Below are positions 1 through 11,325 of a DNA stretch of 64,000 nucleotides, piece by piece (the stretch's first letter is position 1; the number at the start of each line of letters is the position of its first letter). The notes under the pieces were generated by a model. It saw nothing but the letters and a program-made list of their open reading frames with translations, was not told the DNA's origin and searched no databases. The position numbers were made by a program, and so were the translations under genes. This stretch comes from Tribonema minus (lineage: Eukaryota > Sar > Xanthophyceae > Tribonematales > Tribonemataceae), in the NCBI GenBank assembly GCA_017506865.1, contig JAFCMP010000223.1:186001-250000 (forward strand), in the 5' to 3' direction.

Positions 1-3000
1 CAAACGGCGCTCACTGCGCCCTTCACGCTTGAGCTCTCTCTGCTCTGCTGCTTGTGTTTGGTCGTCATTGCTCAGCTGGCTGCCGACCTATCTGCATGAA
101 GTTAATGGTGTGGACCTTGGAGGGGGGATGGGTCTGCTGACCTCTCTGCCCTACATATTACAGGTTAGCGATTCAGCAAATGTGGCGGACTGCACAGACA
201 TGTACACATTCTCATGCACTGCAGTTGCTGTTTGGGTCGGCTGAGCAACCATGTATGGCAAGCAGTTGTGCCTCCCTCTTCAGGATAAGGATGCCTTGCA
301 GGCGGTCGGCAGTGCATTGCGCAGGTTCCTTGGAAACAGTTTGTTTGAGCGGCACGCCACTTAGTATGTGATACTTGGAGTACTTCAGTCATCCTACAGG
401 CACTTCAGTCATGCTACAGGCATCCTTCTACTTGATTCCGTTCAATTTTCTGGAGAAAAGGGAATGCCAGCTAATAAGGAATCCACAATGCTCGTCACAC
501 TGAACACCCTGGCCAGTTCCCCTGCGTCAAATTGGCAACTTTCATTAGTCACATGCAATGACAGATGCAGTTACACTCTCCACATTTCCATTAGCTCTCA
601 TGGTTGCTTCATGTGTTGAGCTCACATACCTAACCCTAATCCTACATAAAAAACGGGCATCATGTTATTAAATAACGACCGACATCTTGATAACAATACA
701 TGAGCTGCGTTGTCACAGTGATGCCAGCATTGCATGACTATACCAACATACTCTCTTACAGGCAGCTGTGTGCATTGGCACAAGTTTTCTACTTCGAAGC
801 ATATAGCTTATAAGCAATCGTACAGTGAAGTAACGACACAGCAATGTGTTGTCACAATGCAGGCTGCCAGCGTGGGCTCCTTTTTGTCAAGTTGAGCATA
901 GCCACTGTGACTGTAGTGTGGGCGTGTTTGTACCCTGTTGTGCACTGCAATGAGTTGTGGACTGCCCATAGTGGTGCGCCTATGCACCTGCGCGACCGTG
1001 ACCTCAAGCGTCAGCACCAGGGGCGGGGGTTGCGGTCAAGGTCAGGATGGGGGAAGGGCACCAGCCTCTTGTGCTGACGTGCTGACGCAATAAGCAACGC
1101 TCCTTCACGCAGTTGCAACCACCCTACGCTGCTGATGCCGCCACGCTGAACGCCAGACACACATACCCTGTTGCCCATAGCTCGCAAGCATCGGCACTTT
1201 TCTATGCGCGCAGTGTATAATGGAGTGAACTCGCAGCACCCTGGGAGCATTAACGTTTTGCCAATCGCATTCCGCTCATGTGCAGGCAGTTGTGGGCGTT
1301 GGTGCAGGCGCTCTGGCTGACGAGCTAGTGGTCCGGCAGTGGCCAATCAGAACGATTCGACAGTGGCTGCAGGGCGTGGGTATGGTAGGGCCTGCCATTG
1401 CACTGGTCCTAGCAGCACAGCAGTCACACGGGGGGTCTCCCTACTACTCGTGAGTCATGCACTTGTGACGCCATCGCTCATGAGTCAACCACTCGTGATT
1501 CAGTCACTCGTGAGTCAATCAATGGTGACTTGAAGTAGTTTGCCATTGCACTGGTCCTGGCATAGCACATGGGGGGTCTCGTTACCACGCATGTGTCAAG
1601 TGTTTGCTGTGGTGTTGAGGGCCGATTAATATAGGTATGATATTCGAGGGTATGGGTAGGTATGAGTACAGGCATACCCATAATGTGTGCTACCCTCTCA
1701 ATGTTCTGCAAGACTCCAGATTGGGTCCTTGCCATGAATTACCTTCAATAGTTATGGCTGAGGTTTTCCCGCCTGAAACCCAAGTTCACTTTCTGGTTTG
1801 GCTTGTGGTTGTGGAGGGTCCTGTACTTATGGACCTCGCTGATCAAAAGCACTGGCGATGAAGCTGCAGGCCCGTCTGCATGTAAATTCTGGAATGGAGC
1901 ACATTGGCCTGTTTGCTGCACCTTGGGGTTGAACCAGTGGCAGTTTGATTCTTAAGTGTTCATACAGTTACCTATGTTCCATCACAAGTGTGTATGACAG
2001 CTGTAAACCCTACATACCCTACGCACCCTTACACTAACCCTGACCGTAGGTCGGATGCTCAACAGGCGCACCTCTTGTCGCCGCCCATCGCATTACCCGC
2101 GGCGCATCGCAACAAATGAAGCGCCGCGCCATTGCCCTTCACTTCTGCTGGCATCATTTGCGGAGCTCCACGGTCACACAACAATCACGATGTGACTCAC
2201 CGCTGCATTGTGCAAGTTGATGCCGCCCACCTGTGCCCTGGAAGTGAATTGCTGGCCCAGGCTCTGATCCCTGAGCACTGACTTTGCAGTTCCGGACACG
2301 CTACATACCTACGCTGTTTGGCCACAATAACTAAGCACTGCCACCAACCTGTTGATGCCGCAGGGGTGCGCTGCTGGCCTTGGGCTCCGCTCTGTCAGCG
2401 CTGACACTTGGCGGCGTATCTGTGAGCCACCTGGACATCGCGCCCTCTCGAGCGGGGCTTATTTTTGGCGCAGGTGAGAGACTACAGTGTATTGAAGTAT
2501 TGCTGCACGCATTGTCAGCTCATGTGTCATATCGGGTGCAGGAGTGTATGTAGGCACAGACGCAGCATTGAACAAGTACATGCAGATAGAGTGTGCAGTC
2601 AACAACTTTTGTGTTTTGTTTCAGAAGGGATTTCCTGCACAAGGTTGTACTATGCCAGAAATTGCAGAGAATCTCTTCAAGGGCGTTGATAAGCACATGT
2701 ACGTGATTGAGGTCGCCTGATGCGCAGAACTTGGTTGTGACCAAATGCGGGAGGAGACGCGTATTTTGGAGTACTGTTTTATAATGTAATTCACTTCAAG
2801 CACAGACAGGGAGCAACAGCCAAAAAGTCATCAGCCGACAACTTGCACATAAGCCTAGATCTACCAGCAAGCTCATTGCTGCACTTGGTGACCATTTTTT
2901 GAGATGAGCTGCTGACCACACACGGTTTCGCTAGCACAAGGAAAACCTAATGATGGGGTGCTTGCTGGTGATTCCGAAAAGTGAGTGGGGCTGCATTCTA

Positions 3001-3592
3001 AAATCCATTCGAGCTGCTGCTCAGTAAGAGCTGGGCCGGACACTGCTCAGAACAATCTCAGTGCATCTCCTCAGAGATAGCCAGCACAGAGGCTCATGTT
3101 TGGCAGCCGCTCATTGTTGGCATGCGTTTCTGGCCCAGAGTGGGGGCTTCTTACCCTGATTCTGACATTCATCTCAACTCTCAGTTCAAAAGGGTAGAGC
3201 CGGAACTTCACAAAGTATCTTGACACATGATGCCCAGATCAAAACGTCGGCACTTCAACTGTAACATCCAAATGACCGTCATCATCATACAAACACTCCA
3301 ACTTGAATTTAATGTTCAACTCGGCTTTGTTGCCCTACCCCGCTTTCGGTGTGTTCCAGGTAACACCGCTGGTACGCTGGCGGGCCTGGTGGCAGTGCCC
3401 CTCAGTGGCTGGCTCGTAGACACCTTTCACAACTGGGACCTGGTCTTGTACATGTTTTCGCTTAGCTATGTGATTGGGGCAGTAGCGTGGGTTGCATGGG
3501 TGGGGGGGGAGGAAATTGAGTACCCCCCGCAAATAGGGGCAGGGGTCAAAGGGTCGTTCGCAGAGCATAATGCTCGCAACACAGACTTATAG
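1..3592 (+). CDS. SLC17/PHT4-type anion transporter, 3' part (partial)
   Basis: This is the C-terminal half of a major facilitator superfamily transporter of the SLC17 (sodium-phosphate/PHT4/vesicular anion) group; the 5' part lies outside the window. I read four phase-compatible exons: about 55-163, 1286-1449, 2364-2473 and 3360-3592. Exon 1 reads SWLPTYLHE then a hydrophobic LLTSLPYILQ. Exon 2 begins AVVGVGAGALADEL and has an IRTIRQW segment, as in the family's loop between helices. Exon 3 contains VSHLDIAPSRAGLIFG and exon 4 NTAGTLAGLVAVPLSGWLVD, matching the family block HLDIAP-(X)-AGxxxG-xNTxGTLAG across the splice junction. The protein would sit in a membrane (plasma, plastid or vesicle membrane cannot be told) and move an organic or inorganic anion. 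The substrate is not predictable here. The exact start of exon 1 is uncertain. The stop is TAG at 3590-3592. Confidence 0.85.
1388..1585 (+). repeat. Tandem copies of transporter exon 2 end and its 5' splice site
   Basis: The last coding part of exon 2 (TGCCATTGCACTGGTCCT near 1393, then GGGGGTCTC) recurs about 150 bp downstream in the intron (TGCCATTGCACTGGTCCT near 1541, then GGGGGTCTC). The donor itself, ACTCGTGAGTCA near 1446, recurs in variants near 1475, 1490 and 1505. Only the first donor keeps the reading frame into exon 3. Confidence 0.75.
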
Positions 3593-4139
3593 CTGATAAA
3601 ATTATGTGTCGGGGCTCAAGGTCATAACTTTGTCCCGTGACACATGGTGAATGTTACAAAGTGTTTCTGAACAACAGATTGATAACATTCTATGATTGGG
3701 GGGGGACAGCTGTGTTCCGGTGGGCGCATTGCAGACACAGCGTGATGGGCTTGTAAGGATGACACCAACACATTCGTGCCAATTGGTAACACAGGGGGTC
3801 ATCAAGCAAGGGGCCACCGATGCGCATTTTGCTCTCCAGAAAATGTACGTCAAGGCGTATCATGTGTACACTTGCAATAATTATTGTCATGGTCTGGGGT
3901 TTCACTGTTTGCACATGCGCTGCAACTCCACGCCATATCACTGTGAGCAGGCAGCACCTCCTGCTAGTTTGAGCATATGATGGCATAGGGCATGCATGAT
4001 GTCTGGACACTTGTTGAGCTTCCGCCATTACATTGAGCTATGTGCCCAGACCGCGCACGACCTGACTGCGCACGACATGCGCTGTCTGGCCCGGGGGCCA
4101 CCATGGACATCGCCATACTGTAGCATGAAGTATTTGTGG
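3593..4139. other. Intergenic spacer, nothing recognised
   Basis: Between the transporter stop and the first dispersed repeat I see no exon with protein-family similarity on either strand and no RNA gene. Confidence 0.5.
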
Positions 4140-4365
4140 CATGGGGCGGAGGAAGGGGCGGCGCGCAGCACACTGTCATGGTGACCTTGTGCTACTAGTC
4201 ATGGCGCTCAACTTTGTACACAAAATACCTCGTGTACTTTTTAATCAAGTCTCGCTCAGGGCACAAAAGCCCAGATGAATGGTACCTAAGCTTGCTGTAC
4301 GGCCCGGGAATGTACATGTCATGTGACAGTACCTTGTGTACTTCTGCTTGAGGAGCGAAAAGCCT
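4140..4365 (-). repeat. Dispersed hairpin-containing module, copy 1
   Basis: A module that recurs near 11140-11260, 51520-51600 and 58200-58330. It combines a GCGGCGCGC segment, a GTACA...GAGCGC segment and a CTCAAGCGGAAGT-like hairpin arm (here in the diverged form CTTCTGCTTGAGGAGCGAAA on the plus strand near 4341). Every clear copy sits next to a LINE 3' end, so it may be the preferred landing site or a flanking repeat copied together with it. Confidence 0.6.
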
Positions 4366-4835
4366 ATCCTGCACCATGTCTTGCACCATGGTGCATCCGT
4401 ATGCACTTGTGTGTGTCCTGCCTGCTAGGAGCATACACAGCACACACCATCATAAGCCATCTGCTGACGGGACGCAGACGGGGCCTCCCGCTGCCGCTGC
4501 CCCCGGCCTCACTTGAGTTACTTGTGCTCCACCACGAGACTGGCGCGCAGCGAAGTAGGAGATGGCCAGCTGCGACAACCGCATCTGCGGTGCAGTACAA
4601 AGTGCAGCCCTCAGGCTGATCCTACTAGTTCAATTGCCGCTGTCCCCTGAAGCACGTGCCGCTTCAGCCGGCTCGAACTCACACGCGCCGCATACTTCTC
4701 CGCCATGTCATGGACCAGCGCGCCCGCTTCGACGCAAACAGTATCACAGGAACCAAATGACGCTGTGGCAAGGGTATAGCAATTTCCATCGAAATGGTGT
4801 GAACAGTGGCTCCTCTTGGCTAGTTGACGCGGCAA
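4238..4835 (-). mobile_element. 5'-truncated LINE 3' fragment (endonuclease C-terminal region)
   Basis: On the minus strand the segment from 4835 downward reads HFDGNCYTLATASFG, the counterpart of HYDQNCYKLATLAIGSFG in the element at 11326-13965, followed by a helical region like that element's C-terminus. The frame is broken once near 4610. The 3' end has the family's terminal region (CTCGCTCAGGGC, then AAGCCCAGATGA on the plus strand) and stops at an A-tract next to GTAC at 4234-4237. The rest of the element is missing. It abuts the plus-strand element that starts near 4840, so two insertions meet head to head here. Confidence 0.7.
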
Positions 4836-4839
4836 ACAT

Positions 4840-7800
4840 CATGATGGAGCCGCCGCATTCGAAGCTGCCCACGCCATCGTCATGGCACACTGGACTCCAC
4901 GCAACTGACGCCTCATGCGCGGCAGGCGGTGCACAATGGTCATCGCACGGTTCAGCAGGAAAGAGTGCTCCGGCAACACCAGGTCCATGCGCAGCAGCTC
5001 CGCCCCCGGCTGAGGCAAGTGTTCGCAACGGCTTCTCCGCGCCGCGGCCCTCTCAGGCATAGGACAGAAGCGGCGTCCGATCGCCTGCTCCAGTGTCTGG
5101 CGCAGACTCCTCGGGTCCACAGCGGCACGGAGTGTCAAGGGCAAAATATCGGGGCTGTTGGCCTCCATGTCGCAGTTTGGCGTAGGATACCGGTCTGGCG
5201 TCGAGCATGTGGCAGCGCGCGCGCGCGTGTGGCACGAGCTGTATGGCACCACAATCCAGCTGGACTGTGAGAACGCATTTGACAGTGTGGATCGCGCCGC
5301 CATTGTGCGGGGGCTTATGCTCTTCTGTCCGGAGCTGCTCCCGCACTTTGAGTCCGTATACTGTGGTGACACTGCCCCAGAGATGCGAGTGGAGGTGAAC
5401 GGTGAAGCTCGCATTATCTGCTCCCACCTAGGGTGCCAGCAAGGGGACCCTTTAGGGCCGCTGTACTTTGCAGTGGCAGCGGCCTTCCTACTCTTCTACC
5501 CTGATGGAGTGAATGCGACGCCCGGCAGTATGCCGGCCTACGGCCACAGCACAGCGGAACCGCCAGCCCCGCACTGCGCTTTCCTGGATGACCTCAACGT
5601 GCTGCAAGCTGCCTATTTCGACGATGCAGCGGCCGCTGGGGTGGCAGAGGTGATCCGCCGGCTTGCGGCAGGGGGCCTACGCGTTCGACCAGACAAGTCG
5701 CTGGCCATCGCCATGCGCGGTACAGTGTTTAATGAAGCGGCCAGAGCACGCCTGCACGCCCTTGACATACCGTTTGTGGACGCCACCGTGCCAGAATCCA
5801 GTCAGGGCTTTAAGTCGGTCGGGGTACCGGTAGGGCACCCAGCCTATGTGCATGCTGCCATGAGCAAGCATCTTGTTGACGCAGGGACATGGCGATGTCG
5901 TGGCAGCTAGCTGGAATGGCGCAGCATCACCTACAGGCAGCACAGTTCATTCTGCGCAGGTCACTGATGAAGCGCATGGGCTTCTTAGCTCGGGTCGTTG
6001 ACACGGCTTTGAGTGAGCATGGTTGCACGCGTTTGACGGGTTCTGTGCATGGACGCTCGAACGCATGCTGCACCTGCACGGCTGCGCTACCGCGGCAGCC
6101 ATGAAGTCACACCTGCTGGCGGCCTGCACTGCTGGTGACAATGAGGAAGCCAGCAGTGGCAGCGTGCTGGTATTGCCGCGCTTGGGCCTGCCAGAACTCA
6201 CGGACATCGCAGTGCCACTGCGGGCATCACGGTTGCCGGAGCGACGAGGCGGTCTGGCCTGCCGCTTTTGGGGCTACTGGCACCAGCCGCATACACGGCC
6301 CAGGCATGCACAACACTGCGGCCGGCAATAAATTATGCCACTGTGGCAGCAGGGGCCCTGAGGCTCGGCACTGACGAACACGGCGCAGTCACCTGGTTCG
6401 CGCAGCACTCATGCGCAATACGCGAGGACCAGGGACTGCCGCCAATCATCGAGGCCGTGCGACGCTCTACGCGAGCGCTGACAGCTGATGGCGGCGAAAA
6501 ATCACGCACAGCTGTGGCCGAGCAGCTCCCAGCATCGTTGCTATGGTGGGCAGCAGATACGACGGCCGCAGCGTCGACACTCCCACTGCGGTGCAAGCGA
6601 TCTACGCCGCAACTGCCGTCACGGAGACGGTGACCACTGAGCCAGCCCCACACACCCACGGCATTGTGCCTGGCGCCGAGGCGGCCGCTGCGGCGGCAAC
6701 CGTACCTGGCCCTCAAGCCGCTGCCGCGGCTGCCTCTTCCACGCCCGCTAAAACACAAACTAGCGCGGAAGAAAGCAGCTGCAGCGGCGGGCAGGAGGAC
6801 GACGACGACGACTGGGAGGCCTATGCTGACGAGATCTCAGACTGCAGGAAGGTAGTGCCTCGCCGCCAGCGCGGTCACTTCACACACGGACTACAGGCCG
6901 GCCTTTCAAATGTTATTCGACGCCAATACGAGGATTGCCTGGTGGAGGACCTAGAGGCTGCCTCGGCTGGTGCCGTGGGCAAGCCGACGCAGGCTGCACT
7001 TATTGGTGACTCGCGCGACACCAGCCGCCGCCGCCAACAGGCTAGCGCGCGGGTCCTGGCGCAGCTGCGCAGTCAGCGTGCGTCCAGGGCAATGGCGTGG
7101 CTGAGCGTGCCACCCGCTGCCAATGACCGCCCGGGTGCGGCGCCCATGTCCAGTATGCCAGCAGCCACGATGATTTTGGTTGCGATCTTTATAGACGGGT
7201 GGGGCATACAGGGCGAGGTGTGCCCATGGCGGTGCAGTGACGTGAGCCCCACCTCCACGCATGCGATCAGCTGCCCCAGCCAGCACATACGGGGGCACAA
7301 CGCGACACACACTGCCCAAAAGCGGTGCCTGCAGCGCATCTTGAGGCAGCACCATGTCTCTATTGTCCGCAATGAGGACGCTAGCGTCTTCAAGGTACCG
7401 GGGTATCGGGCGGACACAGTCATTGACCCAGGGTGTATGCACTTTAGCAGTGCATACCGTAACAAGGGAATAGTGCTAGACACAAGTGTGCGCGCGCCCA
7501 CAGCGAGGTCGTACCTGACAGGCAAAACAAATGCCTCGAACACGGACTGCTATGCTGCTGGGGTGGGGGAGGACGCGAAGGTCAAGCACCACACCGGCAC
7601 CTTGACGTCATCTTGGGCTTTTGTGCCATTCGTGCAGGAGTCGACGATCGTACGGACGGCTGGGCAAGCAGACAAGCCTTTTTGTTAACTTAAAGGAGTT
7701 GGCAATGCACTCAGCACTGTGCTCAGGGGGGGGGAAGGCAGATGTGTTACGCAAGGCCGGGTTAGCTAAGCGTCAGATCCACATTGAGCTGAGCATATCG

Positions 7801-7908
7801 CTGGCGCGGGGGTTGGCGGAGCGCGTCATGGCGTACACACGTGGAGCGCGAATGCTGGGCTGTGTTGCGGCGCCGGTATCCAAGCTCCTAGGGCACAGCG
7901 CAGACTAG
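4840..7908 (+). mobile_element. Decayed non-LTR retrotransposon with RT and restriction-like endonuclease
   Basis: A LINE-type element whose single long reading frame is broken by stops and frameshifts. Segments in order: MRSSSAPG near 4990 (RT domain 0, followed by a stop and a deletion); GQKRRPIACSSVWRR near 5060 (RT domain 2); QLDCENAFDSVDRAAI near 5256 (domain A with catalytic Asp); CQQGDPLGPLYFA near 5437 (domain B); FLDDLN near 5582 (domain C, catalytic DD pair in place of the common YADD/FADD); then a thumb region and QQARLP-like RLPERRGGL. The frame shifts near 5890, 6020, 6260 and 6550. The downstream part carries an acidic linker, then a zinc-binding CPWRC...THAISC arrangement near 7220-7280 and YRADTVI / VLDTSV near 7404-7490. 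These fit a CCHC finger plus PD-(D/E)XK endonuclease, as in the R2/NeSL-type lineages. The last open stretch ends with TAG at 7906-7908. No poly-A tail or target duplication was identified. Not functional as read. Confidence 0.85.
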
Positions 7909-8039
7909 GCTGCTGCGTTGATGCAAGCTTTTCGATTGCATAGGCAACCCGGCGTCCCTTGGGCCTTTATAAATACAAGTCCATACGTACCACTAGGGAA
8001 AGGCACCCGGGAGCACAACTACCGTTGAGAGTGTTCAAG

Positions 8040-8360
8040 CTGTCACCAAAGCTATCCTCAGTTGCACCAATGCTGTTGGAGTCTGCGCATGCCAGCCCTG
8101 AGGGCAGGCAGTGCGACACCTGCCAATATCATGAATGGTAAGATCATCATCAATGATTGAGGTCTATGCAGTTGGCATAATATGACGGCCACTGCGATAT
8201 GACTGGAGAGCGTACTGCCTGCCTGTGATTTCATGTCATGTGCCAGCTGTGGCAGTGCCAAGGCATGGCAAATGAAGGTGCGGCTGAAGACAAACCACTG
8301 GCAATGCTTCAGTGATCTGCAGCCACTGCATGCTCGGCACACCACGTGCTTTGTACATAT
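8040..8360 (-). repeat. Copy of a PPR-SMR gene intron segment
   Basis: This stretch, beginning GTTGCACCAATGCTGTTGGA, closely resembles 22077-22350 (intron 2 of the minus-strand PPR-SMR copy) and, inverted, 55700-55950 of the plus-strand copy. No coding exon accompanies it, so it is a loose fragment of that locus or a repeat that lives in that intron. Confidence 0.7.
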
Positions 8361-9324
8361 TTGCTTTTAATGCTAGAGTACCGGCTGCTCCGCAGACCGA
8401 CATCCTGCTACTAGTAGCATGCTCCATTGCGGCGGCCTCCGCAGCTTAGGCCCCTACGTCCCGAGCTGCTTTGGATGTACGATTGCCAGCCTATAACGCA
8501 CTACTCAGTCTGCTGAGTATCTTGCCCTCCACAACGCTCGTAACGCTTGTCGACACCTAAATGCTGACAACATCAACACTTGCTGTACAAGATGTGACCT
8601 TGCAGATGAAGAATCAGCGTGCTACTTCAAGTTGTGTGCTGCTGGCAGCACGTTGTTTGTCATCACCACCCTGCTCATGCGTACATGCAACTGCTCACTA
8701 CACGTACTGATATATAGCGCTCACGCTTGGCATGAACATGAACAGGCATGCATGTGCTAGTGCACCATGGTGAAAGGCCAGGCGCACTCTTTTCTTCCCA
8801 AACACCTTTTGCGTTAGGATTTTTCAAGACAGCATCATAACTGCTCAGCAATGATGCGTACTTAAAAGTAGTTGAACCGGTGCAACAGGATGACGTGCCA
8901 TCTCTGATCATGCTGCAGCAGTGCAAGCTTGCAATGCTCCTCATACTTTTTTTTGCAAATGCCAGTAGTAGCCTTAAGTTAAAGTACTGGTTCTTGTCTA
9001 AGACTGGTGCACATGTGCTTCATGACAGCTCGGCAACTGCAAACATCAGCGACAGTTCCGGATGCGCATGCTCCGCTGGTCTCTTGGGTAATTGCGATAG
9101 GACTGGTGTGACACTCAGATGGACAGATGCTCATAGTTGGTGACAAAATGCAGCATGATGGGTCTGACGAGTCAAATGCAAGGCAACATTACCTCCTCAC
9201 AGACAAATTTCAAGCACTGTTCGTGAAGCCATCATGCAGGTTCAGGCACATGCATTTCATGATTGCCATTGCAATATGTAGCGCGGTTAGCAGTTGTGTG
9301 GATGCTGCACATGCACAGCTGGTG
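8361..9324. other. Spacer, nothing recognised
   Basis: No protein-family match or RNA gene could be supported. The ACTTCAA motif occurs near 8625. Confidence 0.45.
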
Positions 9325-9591
9325 TCATTGAGCTGAATCGGATGGCGAAGGGCTGCTCACACTCAGTTTTACCGGCGGCACATAAAGTACGCCTTGTTCA
9401 CCTTTGGGATGCAAGCGAGGTATGCCCTGAGACCTAAGGGTGTCACAGACTGCCCGTTGTAGCTGGCCATCACCTTGCCCTGTGATGATGTACAGTGGGG
9501 CTTGGCGCCTGATGGCACAGTCTTGCCTCAGCCGCAACTCATGTCGTATTGCAGCTTGACCTGTCGCTGCATTTAGCCCGTGAAGGTCCAC
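9325..9591 (-). pseudogene. Isolated Smr-domain exon, third PPR-SMR copy
   Basis: After a TTGTCAG acceptor at 9592 the minus strand reads VDLHGLNAATGQAAIRHEL, then LYIITGQGDG, and stops at 9325 (89 codons). These are the DLHGL and TGxG motifs of a small MutS-related (Smr) domain, an RNA/DNA-binding or nuclease fold found at the C-terminus of organellar PPR-SMR proteins. It is more divergent than the exons at 20467-20694 and 57319-57546 and has a longer Ser/Pro C-terminus. No PPR exons could be found upstream (9600-11300), and the only related sequence nearby (8040-8360) lies on the wrong side for a colinear gene. I therefore treat it as a remnant, though a diverged exon of a working gene cannot be excluded. 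Confidence 0.65.
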
Positions 9592-10329
9592 CTGACAACA
9601 CAGACCAGACGGTGACGCTTTCAGCAAAACTCCTGTGTGAGTACAGCATTGAATTTTCAAGGCATTGAGCGAGAGCCTGTTTTTTGACACGAGCACGGGC
9701 ATGCAGCCAAATCAAGGCTGCACAAAATTCTGATATGAGCCAAGGTTATTTATATGTAGTAGCAGACAGCCCTTGAACTTAACGGGTGCAAGCGCGCCTG
9801 CAATGAAACAAGTGACCTTCATGCTTGAATAAATAGAGGCAGGAGTGCCAATGATGCAAATAAGTGATACCATGTCACGCAGTGGATGGTAAAAAAAGCG
9901 CAAGGCAGGCATGCTAGCACCTGGCTTTTTCCAGAAAAAAACAAATCCAGAAGTCATGCAGAGCGACTTTAATCACTTAGAGTAGCTGGTGAAGAGAGAT
10001 TGAGCAGCATAGGCCTGTGATAACACATTATGACATGGCAGAAAGAAAGTTGAAGTAGTGGTTGCAGGAGATACTACATGTTTTGCAGTACCTCTGTCGC
10101 ATCCAAACATCTGATTTCATGCATGAAATTCTTGACATTGTCAAGTGACGAGGCTGAATGCATTGGCCATGTGCATTTGTCACAGCGGTCATCACAGAAA
10201 GTGTACGATGCAATCATTGACGCTCATGATGATACTGGAAAATTCCATCTCTTCTGCCCGTAAGAGCAAGGATGGCAAGAACACCTCTGTCGTACTGCAG
10301 TTCCGACGCAAGTCAACATGCACTGTCAG
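9592..10329. other. Spacer, no gene supported
   Basis: AT-richer sequence with TTGAAGT near 10050. A short open segment near 10260-10355 followed by GTGAGC could be an exon, but no family resemblance supports it. Confidence 0.4.
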
Positions 10330-10940
10330 AGAGGTTTGCGGCGTACCCAGGTGAGCACTGACAACTGACAAATGTTCATGTCATATTCTACCCTAGGCTG
10401 TTGGTACTCACTATGATTCCCTTTGCCGGCACCTTGCCAGCGGTAGGTTTGATGACGGTGCTTCGCCACGGCTTGTAAAGATTGATTGTCCCCGATAGGT
10501 TGTGTCTGCTTCTGAAGATGCGTACGGCTTGGGGGGAGTCCCGAGGTTTGCTCTAAGTTTGCGGCCTGCCACTGCCTTTGTGCGGGTTCTACCAACATGC
10601 AGGGGGAGTATCTGGCAAAGGTGGCTTAAAGTTTGTGGGTAGTATTTGGGCCATGCTTGGCCTTGATTTGGAGCATGTGGTCACTAGCACGCGCAGTGGG
10701 CCTGAATGTATGGTGGATCCTCTGGCACAAGGGGTTGTACCTGGTATGATAGTAGGGGCCAATGAGACTTCTCTGAGGTGTGGCTGATGCTTAGCATAGT
10801 TGAAGTATCTGCTGTGCGATTGTGCTCTAATCCTTCCTTGCTTGACCAAAACAAGCAACGCTTGGACTTGTGTCTGCTGTGGTGCTCCCAAACTTGAACC
10901 TTCATGGCCACATGAACCATCAGCCTTCAAGTTGTGCCAC
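10330..10940 (-). repeat. Dispersed repeat, inverted partial copy
   Basis: Read on the minus strand this contains CCAAGCATGGCCCAAATAC and a GGCAGGCCGCAAACTTAGAG segment. The corresponding plus-strand sequences lie near 51660-51830 and 58930-59110. It is the third, inverted and shorter member of the repeat pair described at 51560-53290 and 58730-60660. Confidence 0.7.
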
Positions 10941-11139
10941 AGAGAGGGTTTTGTTGATCAGGTATCTCAGTAGTGTGGTGGCAACATTGCAACACAGTCA
11001 GACAGCATCAATTTGAAGGTTCAGCGTGAGCGACATATGTACAAACTGTGCACGCTGGGTGCTGCGAGGACCAGCTTGGGAGCTCCACATTGTGGCATCA
11101 AGTGAACATGTTAGTGGCATGAAGCGGTTTCAGAGGAAT

Positions 11140-11260
11140 TCTTAAGGGGCGGCGCGCTGCGCATGGCGGTCTCGTGCTAGTCACAGCACCCATGAGCGCT
11201 GAACACTGTACACATTATACTGTAATTAGTAACACTTCCGCTTGAGAGGCAGAAACCTAA
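11140..11260 (-). repeat. Dispersed hairpin-containing module, copy 2
   Basis: Carries GGCGGCGCGC near 11150, GAGCGCTGAACACTGTACAC near 11194 and the arm CTTCCGCTTGAGAGGCAGAA at 11235-11254. It is adjacent to the 3' end of the LINE at 11326-13965. Confidence 0.65.
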
Positions 11261-11312
11261 TGGAAAAAAAAAAAATGGTGACTCGTGTACACATGTGCTG
11301 AGACACATTGTA

Positions 11313-11325
11313 CTTGCATGTACTT
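11313..11325 (+). repeat. Target-site duplication, 3' side of LINE
   Basis: CTTGCATGTACTT here is identical to 13966-13978 on the other side of the element. The final TT may belong to the A-tail on the element's strand, so the duplication is 11-13 bp. It contains GTAC. Confidence 0.85.

Noticed and set aside
4840..7908. Reading the RT element as a 5'-inverted (twin-primed) single insertion with the minus-strand fragment at 4238-4835
   Set aside because: Both pieces contain endonuclease-side sequence and come from different subfamilies, so they cannot be two halves of one inserted copy.
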